Origin: Silanimonas sp.
GTDB lineage: Bacteria; Pseudomonadota; Gammaproteobacteria; Xanthomonadales; Xanthomonadaceae
Reading direction: 5' to 3'
Length of the DNA: 64,000 nt
NCBI GenBank assembly: GCA_018334015.1
Contig: JAGXTI010000034.1
Span: forward strand, 90,101 to 154,100
This document shows positions 39,680 through 48,514 of the stretch, piece by piece. The first letter of the stretch is position 1. Every line of letters begins with the position of its first letter. Below the pieces are notes generated by a model. It saw nothing but the letters and a program-made list of their open reading frames with translations, made no database searches and was not told the DNA's origin. Made by a program: the position numbers and the translations under genes.

Positions 39680-40330
39680 TCAGCCCTGCGGGCCCTGCGG
39701 GGCGGCGACCTCGGCCAGACCGGCCTTGCGGGCGCGCGGCTTGCGCGCCGCGGCTTTGGCAGCTGGCTTGACCGTTTTGGCGAGCTTGCGGGTCTGGGCG
39801 GTGGGCTTGACGCCTTTGGCGGCCTTGGCGGCGGTCTTGCCGCTCTTGGTCGCAGTCGGAGCAGCACGCTTGACCGCCTTGACCGGAACGGTTGCGCCAC
39901 GCTGCCGGACGGCGCGGGTCAGGGCCTCGACGTGGATATTGAGTTCCGTCAGGTCCTCGCGAGTTGGGACACCAAGCTGGGTGAGGGCGCGCTGGACGCG
40001 TTCCTCGAAGACCTTTTCCAGTCGATCCCAGGTGTCGACGGCTCGGCCGCGCACGGTATCCACACGCTCCTCGACGGCGTCGCGCACGGCGTCCACCCGC
40101 ACTGTGGCGAGCTTGCGCGTGGTCGACTCGAAGTTGGAGCCTTCCTTGACCAGAGCATCGAACAGCTTGGAGCCTTCGGTCTGGGCGCGCTGGAAAGCGC
40201 CAACGCCGGCCAGCCAGATCTGCTGGGCCGATTCGGTCAGGCCGCGTGAGATCTGCTCGGCGGTGGCCTGCAGGTCGTTCTTGGATGCGGCAGCCGCCTT
40301 GCGACGGGTCGATTTCTTGAGCTTGGCCAT
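39680..40330 (-). CDS. Phasin / poly(hydroxyalkanoate) granule-associated protein
   Basis: The 216-residue protein has an N-terminal phasin domain with ESAQQIWLAGVGAFQRAQTE (about 34-53) and FDALVKEG, then a heptad-rich helical stretch. It ends in a Lys/Ala/Pro-rich tail resembling histone H1, as in PhaF of pseudomonads. Such proteins coat PHA granules, and the basic tail can bind DNA to distribute granules at division. PHA synthase is not in the window. The tail starts near residue 150, with AAKAAKGVKP-like repeats. Confidence 0.85.
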   Translation of the reverse strand: MAKLKKSTRRKAAAASKNDLQATAEQISRGLTESAQQIWLAGVGAFQRAQTEGSKLFDALVKEGSNFESTTRKLATVRVDAVRDAVEERVDTVRGRAVDTWDRLEKVFEERVQRALTQLGVPTREDLTELNIHVEALTRAVRQRGATVPVKAVKRAAPTATKSGKTAAKAAKGVKPTAQTRKLAKTVKPAAKAAARKPRARKAGLAEVAAPQGPQG

Positions 40331-40420
40331 GGGACGATGTCCTGTGCGGCGTGAGGGAGCGTGCGGCCAGTCTCGGCGGCGCCACTAGAGCATTCACACC
40401 AGCATGCGCGCGGAGGCGAC

Positions 40421-41677
40421 TCAGGGCGATGCAACCCGCCGCCGCCGCCGAGGCAGTGGCGGATCCGCCTGCAGCTGCGCCTGCAGGCTGTCCAGCGCAT
40501 GGTGCAGGCGGGCGGTCGTGGGCGTGCGCGGCCGTTCGGGCCCAACCCCGTCGAGGATCGACAGCCCGCTGGCATCGAGCACTTCATCGCGCAAGCGCAG
40601 GCCGTGGCGGGCGAACAGTGGCGCGAGGGCGACCCGGCGTCGCTGCAGGTCGCGCAAGGTGCTCTGGAAGGCGTATTCGCAGACCTTGAGGCGCTTGCGG
40701 TAGCTGAACACGCTGGTGAAGAACATCTCGCCGTCGTCCTCGTCCGGCTCCAGCACCAGCTGGTCGGTGTCCGGGTACTGGCGGGCGTATTTTTCGAGAC
40801 CGACCTGCACCCGCGATTGCAGCAGGGTGCGGAAAGTTTGCGACAGCACCACCGGCAGTCCGCCCTCGGCCAGCCGGTCCATGCCGGACGGACGCTTGCC
40901 GCTGCCGCTGGCGTCGAAAGGCACGAAGGGGTTGATGCCGATCAGCAGATCGATGCCACGTTCCAGCGCGGTCGAGGCGTGCATGGTGCGGCGCAGCGCG
41001 CCGTCGACAAAATGCCGGCCGCGGATACCGACCGGCGGATACAGACCGGGCAGAGCGGCACTGGCCTGCACCGCCCGGGAGATCGGCACATCGTCCCAGC
41101 CGGCGCCACCGAAGCGCACCGTCTTGCCGCTGTCGAGTTCGACCGCGACCACGAACAATGGCCGCTCCAGTTCACGGAAGTCGTTGCTGCGGCCACCGCT
41201 GGTGAAAAGATCGTGGAGGAAACGTTCGATCCCCTCGTTGTCGAACAGGCCGTTCGGGATGATCCCACCGAGCCGACTCAGCAGTTCACCGAAAGAGGCC
41301 GCCTGCGGATCGCGCAGCGCCTCGGTGGCCCAGCGCAGCAGCAGGGTGGGGGTGTGCTGAGCGCGACGCAGGTACTCGGCCAAGGCCGGGCGGAGGAACA
41401 GCCCGGGATGGAAGCGCACCTCGGATTGGCCGGTGAGGAAGACCCGGCACATGGCCGCGGTATCCAAGCGATTGGCGAGGCCGGCGGCGAGGAAGGCGCC
41501 CGAGCTGACCCCGACATAGACCTCCAGCCGGGTCAGGTCGAGGCCTTCGATGGCCCTTTCCAGGGCGCGCAGCGCGCCCAGTTCGTACATGCCGCCGGTG
41601 GGGCCGCCGCCGGCGATGGCGAGGCCGATGCGGCCCTGGCTTGGTGTGCGGGGGCGAGCGGGTTGGACGACGAGCAT
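40421..41677 (-). CDS. Patatin-like phospholipase
   Basis: The 418-residue protein has the full patatin signature. The glycine-rich oxyanion loop is GGGPTGGMYELG (23-34), the nucleophile elbow GVSSG has the catalytic Ser at about 58, and the DGALRR segment carries the partner Asp near residue 223. It should be a serine lipase or acyl hydrolase acting on membrane lipid or polyester; no signal peptide is visible. The ATG at 41675-41677 is preferred because the upstream open frame lacks coding character. It is divergent from the 41772 gene and lies beside the phasin gene. Confidence 0.85.
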   Translation of the reverse strand: MLVVQPARPRTPSQGRIGLAIAGGGPTGGMYELGALRALERAIEGLDLTRLEVYVGVSSGAFLAAGLANRLDTAAMCRVFLTGQSEVRFHPGLFLRPALAEYLRRAQHTPTLLLRWATEALRDPQAASFGELLSRLGGIIPNGLFDNEGIERFLHDLFTSGGRSNDFRELERPLFVVAVELDSGKTVRFGGAGWDDVPISRAVQASAALPGLYPPVGIRGRHFVDGALRRTMHASTALERGIDLLIGINPFVPFDASGSGKRPSGMDRLAEGGLPVVLSQTFRTLLQSRVQVGLEKYARQYPDTDQLVLEPDEDDGEMFFTSVFSYRKRLKVCEYAFQSTLRDLQRRRVALAPLFARHGLRLRDEVLDASGLSILDGVGPERPRTPTTARLHHALDSLQAQLQADPPLPRRRRRVASP

Positions 41678-41771
41678 GGGCGGGCCAGACGCAAAACAAG
41701 ATCTGATTCTAGCCCCAGCCCGTCCTGCCGCATCATGGCGGTCACGACGGATCGGAAGAATTGGGGCAGGC

Positions 41772-42485
41772 ATGGTGGAAGCGGCGTTGCGCGAGGGTTT
41801 GAAACGGGCCATCCTGAGGCGTTTGCAGGCGCTGCGCCGGGTTGCCGGTGCCGGGCAGCCCGAGGCGCGGGCACTGCTGCCAGTGCTTCGCCAGTGGCAG
41901 GCCGCCCGCCTGGAAGCCAGTTTCGCTGATGTGCTGGCCGACCCGCGCATGCGCGAGGCCGGGCGTTTCTTCCTTGCCGACCTCTACAGCGATCGCGATT
42001 TCAGTGGTCGCGATCGTGACCTCGAGCGGGTCATGCCGATGATGGTGCACCTCCTGCCGGACAGCCTGCTGGTGGCGGCCCGCGATGCCATCGGCCTGCA
42101 TGTGCTGAGCCAAGCCCTCGATCTGCGGATGGCCAAGGTGATGGCGCAGCGGCGTTGGCAACGGCTCGATGTTGGGCGTTACGGTGAAGCCTACCGTGCC
42201 TGCGGTCTGCCGCGCCTGCGCGGCCGGCAGATCGCGCTGATCCTGGCGGTTGGCCACAGCCTTGATGCCGCGGTACGTCGCCACGGTGTGCATCGCATTC
42301 TCCGCGCCGCCCGCTTGCCGGCCCGGGCCGCTGGCCTAGCCGAGTTGCAGGGTTTCCTGGAGCGGGGCTTCGATGCCTTCGACCGGCTCGGTGGGGCCGG
42401 GCCTTTTCTGGCCCGCATCGAGGCCGGCGAGCGCGAGGTCAGCCGGCGCTTGTTCGCTGCCCATCCCGCGCCTTTCGGCACCTGA
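41772..42485 (+). CDS. Conserved hypothetical protein
   Basis: The 237-residue protein is Arg/Leu/Ala-rich and mainly helical. Its most distinctive segments are RFFLADLYSDRDFSGRDRD and RVMPMMVHLLPDSLL, which I have the impression recur in unnamed proteobacterial proteins; I know no function. No signal peptide or membrane segment is visible. It is convergent with the PHA-system protein gene, with 9 bases between stops, and divergent from the patatin gene. The ATG at 41772 fits the onset of the conserved sequence; the frame is open further upstream. Confidence 0.65.
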   Translation: MVEAALREGLKRAILRRLQALRRVAGAGQPEARALLPVLRQWQAARLEASFADVLADPRMREAGRFFLADLYSDRDFSGRDRDLERVMPMMVHLLPDSLLVAARDAIGLHVLSQALDLRMAKVMAQRRWQRLDVGRYGEAYRACGLPRLRGRQIALILAVGHSLDAAVRRHGVHRILRAARLPARAAGLAELQGFLERGFDAFDRLGGAGPFLARIEAGEREVSRRLFAAHPAPFGT

Positions 42486-42494
42486 GCGGAGGCT

Positions 42495-42770
42495 TCAGCC
42501 GAATTCCTCGTCCATGACGCGGTGGATCTCGCGCTCGATCGCCGGACGGAGGGCGAACAGCAAAAACCCAAGACGGGCGTGGACCTGGATCGTCTTTGCC
42601 GCCACCGCGATCTCGCCTTCCACGCCACTGCGGCGGAAGTGCAGGGTGTTGCCGTCCCAGCCGCATTCGAGGTCGAAGCGTTGGGCGATCGCGGCAGCGA
42701 TCCGCTCGACTTTCGCGCGGGCGTTTTTCAACGGCAGCGCATGCGCACGCCGGATGTCGATCTGACTCAT
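42495..42770 (-). CDS. Polyhydroxyalkanoic acid system family protein (PF09650 type)
   Basis: The 91-residue protein matches the small PHA_gran_rgn family: IDIRRAHALPLKNARAKVER at the start, RFDLECGWDGNTLHFRRSGV in the middle, and an amphipathic C-terminal helix. It is also related in shape to phage repressor-stabilising START-like proteins. Members occur with polyester granule genes, and this one is 2.2 kb from a phasin. The function is unproven. I chose the ATG at 42768-42770 with GGAG upstream; the longer open frame is spurious. Confidence 0.8.
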   Translation of the reverse strand: MSQIDIRRAHALPLKNARAKVERIAAAIAQRFDLECGWDGNTLHFRRSGVEGEIAVAAKTIQVHARLGFLLFALRPAIEREIHRVMDEEFG

Positions 42771-42860
42771 CGGCCTCTCCTTGTTGCGTGATTCTGCGCG
42801 AGTGCCGGTGCGTCCGGCCAGTGCGGGTGCTGTGCTACCGTTCGCCGCCATGGAGCAACG

Positions 42861-43655
42861 ATGCGACTGACGTTTCCGAATGGCGAACACGCCGCCGTGC
42901 TGGTCGAGCACGGCCAGGTCGGCGTCGGTAGCGCTCCCGGTGGCGGTACCAGTGTGGCGGTGCCCGGTCTTGCCCCCTTGCACGCGGTGTTCGCCAGCGG
43001 CCGCCGCGGATACTGGCTCACGGTGCCGGCCGGTGCCCGGGTGGTGCTCAACGCCCGGCCGGTGCAACGGCTCGCTTGGCTGCGCCCCGGTGATCTGGTC
43101 TGCCTGGATACCGTGCAGATCCGTATCGAATCCGACACGCCGCCGCCAGCACCGGGCATGGCCCGCGGCCCGCTGCAGGCATCGCCCCTGCGGCAGGGCT
43201 TGCGCGGCCTCAACGGCAACTGGTTCGGCCATTGCCGCCCTCTGAGCGGTGGTCCGCTGCTGCTGGGTTCCGGCAGTGCCTGTGACCTGCGCTTCGACGC
43301 GCCCGGCGTGCTCGATCGCCACGCCGTCCTCGAACCCATCGAGGGCGGAGGCTGGTTGTTGCGCCGGCTGGCCGGTACCGGCCTGCTGCGGGTCAACGGG
43401 CATGCCCTGAGCGAGGTCGAACTCTCCGCCGGCGACCAGATCGAACTCGGCGAACAGCGCCTGCTGCTGGAATCGCCCGGTCTTCCGCCCCCGGCGCGCA
43501 GCGAGCGTGCTGCGCCCCCTCCGTCGTCGTCCGAGCCCGAGGCGGAGCCGGTGCCCGTGCCTCGCGATCTGGGCGGCATCTACCTGCTGATCGCCGCTGC
43601 CGCGGCCCTGGCGGCCGCGCTCACCGCATTTTTCGTCTACGCCCCGCGCGGTTGA
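42861..43655 (+). CDS. FHA-domain membrane protein
   Basis: The 264-residue protein has a degenerate FHA-like N-terminal half and a clearer FHA domain at about 118-210 (LLLGSGSACDLRFDAPGVLDRHAVL, then LRVNGHALSEVELSAGD). A Pro/Ser/Glu-rich linker follows, with one C-terminal membrane helix (GIYLLIAAAAALAAALTAFFV). FHA domains bind phosphothreonine peptides, so it may tether a phosphorylated partner at the inner membrane with the FHA part in the cytosol. No kinase or phosphatase gene is adjacent. GGAG lies 8 bases before the ATG. Confidence 0.78.
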   Translation: MRLTFPNGEHAAVLVEHGQVGVGSAPGGGTSVAVPGLAPLHAVFASGRRGYWLTVPAGARVVLNARPVQRLAWLRPGDLVCLDTVQIRIESDTPPPAPGMARGPLQASPLRQGLRGLNGNWFGHCRPLSGGPLLLGSGSACDLRFDAPGVLDRHAVLEPIEGGGWLLRRLAGTGLLRVNGHALSEVELSAGDQIELGEQRLLLESPGLPPPARSERAAPPPSSSEPEAEPVPVPRDLGGIYLLIAAAAALAAALTAFFVYAPRG

Positions 43656-43711
43656 GCCAAGGGCTCAAGCCCGGCCCGTACTCGCGAGCCCGGCCCGTAG
43701 CAAGCGGCCTC

Positions 43712-43742
43712 TTGTCGAGCCTCGGGTGACGCGTGCTAGCGT
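43712..43742 (+). promoter_or_regulatory. Candidate promoter of the serC operon
   Basis: TTGTCG (43712-43717) and TAGCGT preceded by TGC (43737-43742, extended -10) are separated by 19 bases. The downstream leader to the serC ATG would be about 20 bases and contains AGAGG. The spacing is slightly long, so this is tentative. Confidence 0.35.
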
Positions 43743-43769
43743 CGGTCTTTCGGCTTTTAGAGGTGGACC

Positions 43770-44855
43770 ATGTCGCGGGGATTCAATTTCAGTGCCGGCC
43801 CGGCCGTGCTGCCGGAGCCGGTGCTGCGGCGGGCGCAGGCCGAACTGCTGGAATGGGGCGGCGAACGCGCCTCGGTGATGGAAGTCTCGCACCGCGGCAA
43901 GGCCTTCATCGCCTTGGCCGAAAAGGCCGAGGCCGATCTCCGCGCGTTGATGGGCATCCCCGACGACTACGCCGTGCTGTTCCTGCAGGGCGGCGCCACC
44001 ACGCACTTCGCCCTGCTGCCGATGAACCTCGCCGCCGCCGGGCAGCGTGCCGATTACCTCGTCACCGGCGCCTGGAGCAAGAAGGCGGCGGCGGAAGGCA
44101 AGGCCCACGCCGCCGTGCAGGTGATTGCCGACACCGCGGCCTCGAACTACACGACGCTGCCGGCGGCCGGTTCGTACACCATCGATCCTGCATCGGCCTA
44201 CGTGCATCTGGTGGCGAACGAGACCATCCACGGCGTCGAGTTCCCGGACGCCATCGCCACCGCCGAGGTGCCGCTGGTCGCCGACTTCAGTTCCTCGATC
44301 CTGTCGCGCCCGATCGACGTCGCGAAGTACGGCGTCATCTACGCCGGCGCGCAGAAGAACATCGGCCCCTCGGGCCTCGTGGTGATGATCATCCGCCGCG
44401 ATCTGCTCGAGCGCGCCGGCCAGCCGCGCGCCAAGATCCTCAGCTACAAGGCGCACGCCGAGCAGGGCTCGATGCTCAACACGCCGCCGACCTTCAGCTG
44501 GTACCTGGCCGGTCTGGTCTTCGAGTGGATGCTGGCGCAGGGCGGCCTGGCCGCGTTCGAAGCCAACAACCGCCGCAAGGCCGAGGCGGTGTATGCGGCC
44601 ATCGACGGCAGCGGTGGTTTCTATCGCAACCCGGTGGCCCTCGAGGCGCGTTCGCTGATGAATGTGCCCTTCATGCTGCACGGCGCCGCGCTCGATGCGG
44701 TCTTCCTCAAGGAATCGGAAGCCGCCGGCCTGCTGGCGCTCAAGGGTCACCGCGATCTCGGCGGCATGCGTGCCTCGCTCTACAACGCGCTGCCCTTTGA
44801 TGCCGTCGCGACGCTGGTCGATTTCATGGGCGATTTCGCCAAGCGGCACGGGTGA
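43770..44855 (+). CDS. serC: Phosphoserine aminotransferase
   Basis: The 361-residue PLP enzyme makes 3-phosphoserine for serine synthesis and also serves pyridoxal phosphate synthesis. It begins with the family motif FNFSAGPAVLPEPVL and has MEVSHRGKAF. The lysine that binds PLP lies near residue 196 in YAGAQKNIGPSG. Length matches E. coli SerC (362). It starts the long rightward biosynthetic run, with pheA beginning 3 bases after its stop. Confidence 0.95.
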   Translation: MSRGFNFSAGPAVLPEPVLRRAQAELLEWGGERASVMEVSHRGKAFIALAEKAEADLRALMGIPDDYAVLFLQGGATTHFALLPMNLAAAGQRADYLVTGAWSKKAAAEGKAHAAVQVIADTAASNYTTLPAAGSYTIDPASAYVHLVANETIHGVEFPDAIATAEVPLVADFSSSILSRPIDVAKYGVIYAGAQKNIGPSGLVVMIIRRDLLERAGQPRAKILSYKAHAEQGSMLNTPPTFSWYLAGLVFEWMLAQGGLAAFEANNRRKAEAVYAAIDGSGGFYRNPVALEARSLMNVPFMLHGAALDAVFLKESEAAGLLALKGHRDLGGMRASLYNALPFDAVATLVDFMGDFAKRHG

Positions 44856-44858
44856 TGC

Positions 44859-45947
44859 ATGGCTGACGAACCGCTCGACCTCGGCCAGGTCCGGGCCCGT
44901 ATCGATGGCATCGACGCGCAGATCCAGCAGCTGATCGCCGAGCGCGCCCGCTGGGCGCAGCAGGTCGGGCTTGCCAAGGGGCCGCTGAAGGCCGCCGTCG
45001 ACTACTACCGCCCCGAGCGCGAGGCGCAGGTGCTGCGTCGCGTGGTCGACCGCAACGAGGGCCCGCTCGCCGACGAAGTGCTGGTGCGGCTGTTCCGCGA
45101 GATCATGTCGGCCTGTCTGGCCCAGCAGGAGCCGCTGAAGGTCGGTTACCTCGGCCCCGAGGGCACGTTCTCGCAGCAGGCGGTGCACAAGCACTTCGGC
45201 CATTCGGCCAAGGGCTTGCCGCTGGCCTCGATTGAAGAGGTATTCCAAGAGGTCGAAGCCGGCAACGCCGATTTCGGCGTGGTGCCGGTCGAGAACTCGG
45301 GGCAGGGCACCATCCAGTCGACGCTGGACATGTTCCTGACCTCGCAACTGAAGATCTGCGGCGAGGTCGAGCTCGGCATCCACCAGTACCTGCTGGGCCG
45401 CACCGGCCGCATCGAGGACATCGAGCGCGTCTACGCGCACCCGCAGTCGCTGGCCCAGTGCAAGGCCTGGCTGCGGCAGAACCTGCCGACGGCCGAACTG
45501 GTGCCCACCCCCAGCAATGCCGATGCCGCCCGCCGTGCCCGCAACGCCGACGATGCCGCTGCACTCGCCGGCGAGTCGGCCGGCCACGTGTATGGCCTCA
45601 AGACAATCGCTGGCCCGGCCAACGACCGCGCCGACAACACCACGCGCTTTCTCGTGCTCGGCCGCGAACTTCTGCCGACCTGCGGGCATGACCGCACCTC
45701 GCTGCTGGTGTTCGTCAATGACCAGCCGGGGGCCTTGTTCGGCATCCTCAAGCCCTTCGCCGATGCCGGTCTCTCGCTCAATCGCATCGAGTCGCGGCCG
45801 GCACACCGTCGGCGCTGGGAGTACGCGTTCTTCATCGATGTCTCCGGCCATGTCGACCAGCCGGAAATGCAGGTGGCGCTGCAACAGCTCGGTGCCTTCG
45901 CCTCGACGGTGAAGATCCTCGGCAGCTACCCGGTGGCGGTGCTCTGA
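44859..45947 (+). CDS. pheA: Bifunctional chorismate mutase/prephenate dehydratase
   Basis: The 362-residue P-protein converts chorismate through prephenate to phenylpyruvate. Residues 1-95 form the AroQ chorismate mutase helices (VRARIDGIDAQIQQLIAERA). Residues about 96-270 are the dehydratase domain with YLGPEGTFSQQA, VPVENSGQGTI and the catalytic-region NTTRFLV. The C-terminus is an ACT domain for phenylalanine feedback (DQPGALFGILKPFADAGLSL, ESRPAHRRRWEYAFF). Its stop overlaps the hisC start (TGATG). Confidence 0.95.
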   Translation: MADEPLDLGQVRARIDGIDAQIQQLIAERARWAQQVGLAKGPLKAAVDYYRPEREAQVLRRVVDRNEGPLADEVLVRLFREIMSACLAQQEPLKVGYLGPEGTFSQQAVHKHFGHSAKGLPLASIEEVFQEVEAGNADFGVVPVENSGQGTIQSTLDMFLTSQLKICGEVELGIHQYLLGRTGRIEDIERVYAHPQSLAQCKAWLRQNLPTAELVPTPSNADAARRARNADDAAALAGESAGHVYGLKTIAGPANDRADNTTRFLVLGRELLPTCGHDRTSLLVFVNDQPGALFGILKPFADAGLSLNRIESRPAHRRRWEYAFFIDVSGHVDQPEMQVALQQLGAFASTVKILGSYPVAVL

Positions 45948-47134
45948 TGGCGCGGGATTTCGCCGCGCTCGCCAGCCCGGGCATCCGCGGGCTCGCCAGC
46001 TACGACCCCGGCCACGACATCGTCGCGCTGCGCCACCGGGCCGGGGAGCACGGCTTGTTGGAACTCGGCGGCAACGAGAGCGCCTGGGGCCCCAGCCTGC
46101 TGGCCTTGGCGGCGCTGCGTTCGGAGCTCGACACCCTCGAGCTCTACCCCGACCCGCGCGGCGGTGTGCTCAAGCACGCGCTGGCCGAAGCCTTCGGCGT
46201 CGGCACCGATCGGCTGCTGCTCGGCAACGGCACGCATGAACTGTTGATGCAGGTGGCGCAAGTCTTCGCCGGGCCGCAGCGCCCGGTGCTGGTCTCGCGT
46301 TATTGCTTCGCCGTCTACCCGCTGGCCGCGCAGGCCGCCAACGCCCGGCTCGATGTGGTCGAGGCCCTGCCCAAGGAGCACCCGGCCCAGCCCCGAGGCC
46401 ACGACGTCGAGGCCATGATCGCGGCGCTGCGCCCCGAGCACGGGCTGGTGATGCTGGCCAACCCGAACAATCCGACCGGCACCTGGCTCAGCACCGCTCA
46501 GCTCGAGCGCCTGCTCAGTGCTGCCGGGCCGGACACCCTGGTGGTGCTGGACGAGGCTTATGGCGAGTTCCTGAACCAGCCTGGTTGCGAATCCGCTTTA
46601 GGTTTGCTTCGCAAGTACCCGAATCTATTGGTGACGCGCACCTTCTCGAAGCTGCACGGCCTGGCCGCGCTGCGGGTCGGCGTGCTGGTCGCCGACCCCG
46701 GCATCGTGACGGTGATGGAGCGGGTCCGCGAGAGCTTCAACGTCAACAGCCCGGGCCTCGCGGCCGCCGCCGCGGCCCTCAAGGACACCGCCCACATCGC
46801 CACCGTGCTGCACGAGACCGCCGGCAACCGCGAGGCGCTGGCCATCGAGCTGCGCGAACGTGGCGGCTTCGTGCACCCGTCGCAGACCAACTTCCTGCTG
46901 GTCGATTTCGGCACACCCGAGGCCGTCGCCACCATCGACCGTGGCCTTTTGGCTCGCGACGTGGTGGTCCGGCCGATGCGCGGCTACGGCCTGCCCAGTT
47001 GCCTGCGCATCACCGTCGGCAAGGTCGAACAGAACGCCCGCCTGCTGATGGCGCTGGACGCGGTGCTCGCGGAATCCGGCTTGCACCTGTGTGCCGCGGC
47101 TGGCACCGGCTCGGTCAAGGGAACGGGGCCGTGA
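45947..47134 (+). CDS. hisC: Histidinol-phosphate / aromatic aminotransferase
   Basis: The 395-residue type I PLP aminotransferase has ELGGNESAWGPS near the start, MLANPNNPTGTWL, VVLDEAYGEF and the PLP lysine in TRTFSKLHGLAALRVG near residue 240. In this pheA-aroA setting it probably transaminates phenylpyruvate or imidazole-acetol phosphate; a HisC2-type role in aromatic amino acid synthesis is likely. An AT-rich tract with rare TTA and CTA codons lies just before the PLP-lysine motif. The stop overlaps the aroA GTG start. Confidence 0.9.
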   Translation: MARDFAALASPGIRGLASYDPGHDIVALRHRAGEHGLLELGGNESAWGPSLLALAALRSELDTLELYPDPRGGVLKHALAEAFGVGTDRLLLGNGTHELLMQVAQVFAGPQRPVLVSRYCFAVYPLAAQAANARLDVVEALPKEHPAQPRGHDVEAMIAALRPEHGLVMLANPNNPTGTWLSTAQLERLLSAAGPDTLVVLDEAYGEFLNQPGCESALGLLRKYPNLLVTRTFSKLHGLAALRVGVLVADPGIVTVMERVRESFNVNSPGLAAAAAALKDTAHIATVLHETAGNREALAIELRERGGFVHPSQTNFLLVDFGTPEAVATIDRGLLARDVVVRPMRGYGLPSCLRITVGKVEQNARLLMALDAVLAESGLHLCAAAGTGSVKGTGP

Positions 47135-48501
47135 GCGCTGCGTCCCGGGCGGTTCTGTCGTGGATCGCCGCGCCGGGTCGTCCGCTTGACGGGCGCCTGC
47201 GCGTGCCCGGCGACAAGTCCATCTCGCACCGCGCGCTGATGCTGGGCGCGCTGGCCGAGGGCACGACGCGAATCACCGGCTTCCTCGAGGGCGAGGACAC
47301 CCGCGCCACCGCGGCCGTCCTGCAGCGGCTTGGCGTGTGCATCGAGGCTCCGGCCGAGGGTGAGCGCATCGTGCATGGTGTCGGCCTGCACGGCCTGCGT
47401 GCTGCCGATGGGCCGCTCGACTGCGGCAACGCCGGCACCGGCATGCGCCTGCTGGCCGGCCTGCTGGCTGGGCAGGGCTTCGACAGCGTGCTGGTCGGGG
47501 ATGCCTCGTTATCGAAGCGGCCGATGCGCCGGGTCATCGAGCCGCTCAGCGCGATGGGGGCACGGATCGACAGCGAGGGCGGGCTTCCTCCACTGAGAAT
47601 CCACGCGAAGAATGTGCTACAAGGCATTGATTATAAATGCGAAGTGGCCAGTGCGCAGGTGAAGTCGGCGATCCTGCTGGCCGGCCTCTACGCCCAAGGC
47701 CCGAGCACCGTCCGCGAGGCGCACCCGACCCGCGACTACACCGAGCGGATGCTGGCCGCTTTCGGTGCCGACATCGAGTTCGCGCCGGGGCTCGCGACGC
47801 TGCGACCCGGCCGCCGGCTTGCGGCCACGAGTGTCGATGTGCCGGCCGATTTCAGCTCGGCGGCCTTCTTTCTGGTGGCCGCCAGCGTGATCCCCGGCTC
47901 GCATCTGCGGCTGGAGCGCGTCGGCGTGAACCCACGCCGCACCGGCCTGCTGGAGGCGCTGCGCCTGATGGGCGCGGACATCGCCGTGCGTCCGGCGGGC
48001 GAGCAGGGCGGCGAGCCGCTGGCCGACATCGAGGTGCGGGCCGCCCGCCTGCGTGGCGCGGTGATTCCCGAAGCCCTCGTGCCCGACATGATCGACGAGT
48101 TCCCGGCCCTGTTCACCGCCGCCGCCTTGGCCGAGGGCGTGACCACGGTGAGCGGCGCGGCCGAGTTGCGGGTCAAGGAATCCGATCGTATCGCGGTGAT
48201 GACAGCCGGTCTGCGCGCGCTGGGCGCCAGCATCGACGAGACGGCGGACGGCGCGCTGATCCACGGCAGCGGCTTTACCGCGAACACCGACCCTTCGATG
48301 GCCTTGGCCGACCGCGCTGGCGCACTGCGCGGCGGCCGGGCCGACAGTCAGGGCGATCACCGCATCGCCATGAGCCTCGCGATCGCCGCACAGTGCGCAG
48401 CCGGTGAGGTGCGTATCGACGATGTCGCCAATGTCGCCACATCCTTTCCCGGCTTCGAGGCTCTGGCGCGCGGGGTCGGGTTCGGCCTTCGACTCGCGTA
48501 A
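47131..48501 (+). CDS. aroA: 3-phosphoshikimate 1-carboxyvinyltransferase (EPSP synthase)
   Basis: The 456-residue enzyme makes EPSP from shikimate-3-phosphate and phosphoenolpyruvate. Visible motifs are [18 protein letters not shown] near residue 27, [29 protein letters not shown] and the C-terminal [20 protein letters not shown]. This sequence is of the class with Ala/Gly patterns seen in many xanthomonads. The GTG at 47131 overlaps the hisC stop (GTGA). A short AT-rich tract lies at 47583-47645. The frame is open upstream inside hisC, but the family start is at the GTG. Confidence 0.94.
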   Translation: MSAASRAVLSWIAAPGRPLDGRLRVPGDKSISHRALMLGALAEGTTRITGFLEGEDTRATAAVLQRLGVCIEAPAEGERIVHGVGLHGLRAADGPLDCGNAGTGMRLLAGLLAGQGFDSVLVGDASLSKRPMRRVIEPLSAMGARIDSEGGLPPLRIHAKNVLQGIDYKCEVASAQVKSAILLAGLYAQGPSTVREAHPTRDYTERMLAAFGADIEFAPGLATLRPGRRLAATSVDVPADFSSAAFFLVAASVIPGSHLRLERVGVNPRRTGLLEALRLMGADIAVRPAGEQGGEPLADIEVRAARLRGAVIPEALVPDMIDEFPALFTAAALAEGVTTVSGAAELRVKESDRIAVMTAGLRALGASIDETADGALIHGSGFTANTDPSMALADRAGALRGGRADSQGDHRIAMSLAIAAQCAAGEVRIDDVANVATSFPGFEALARGVGFGLRLA

Positions 48502-48504
48502 ACT
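48499..48504 (+). promoter_or_regulatory. Candidate -10 box (TAAACT) for cmk
   Basis: TAAACT overlaps the aroA stop codon and ends 10 bases before the cmk ATG, with no Shine-Dalgarno between. It could give an internal promoter with a nearly leaderless message. No clear -35 is visible. Confidence 0.3.
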
Positions 48505-48514
48505 CGCGCCCCGC

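Noticed and set aside
43669-43701. Direct repeat AGCCCGGCCCGTA upstream of serC
   Set aside because: Two short GC-rich copies 20 bases apart are weak evidence for an operator in DNA of this composition.
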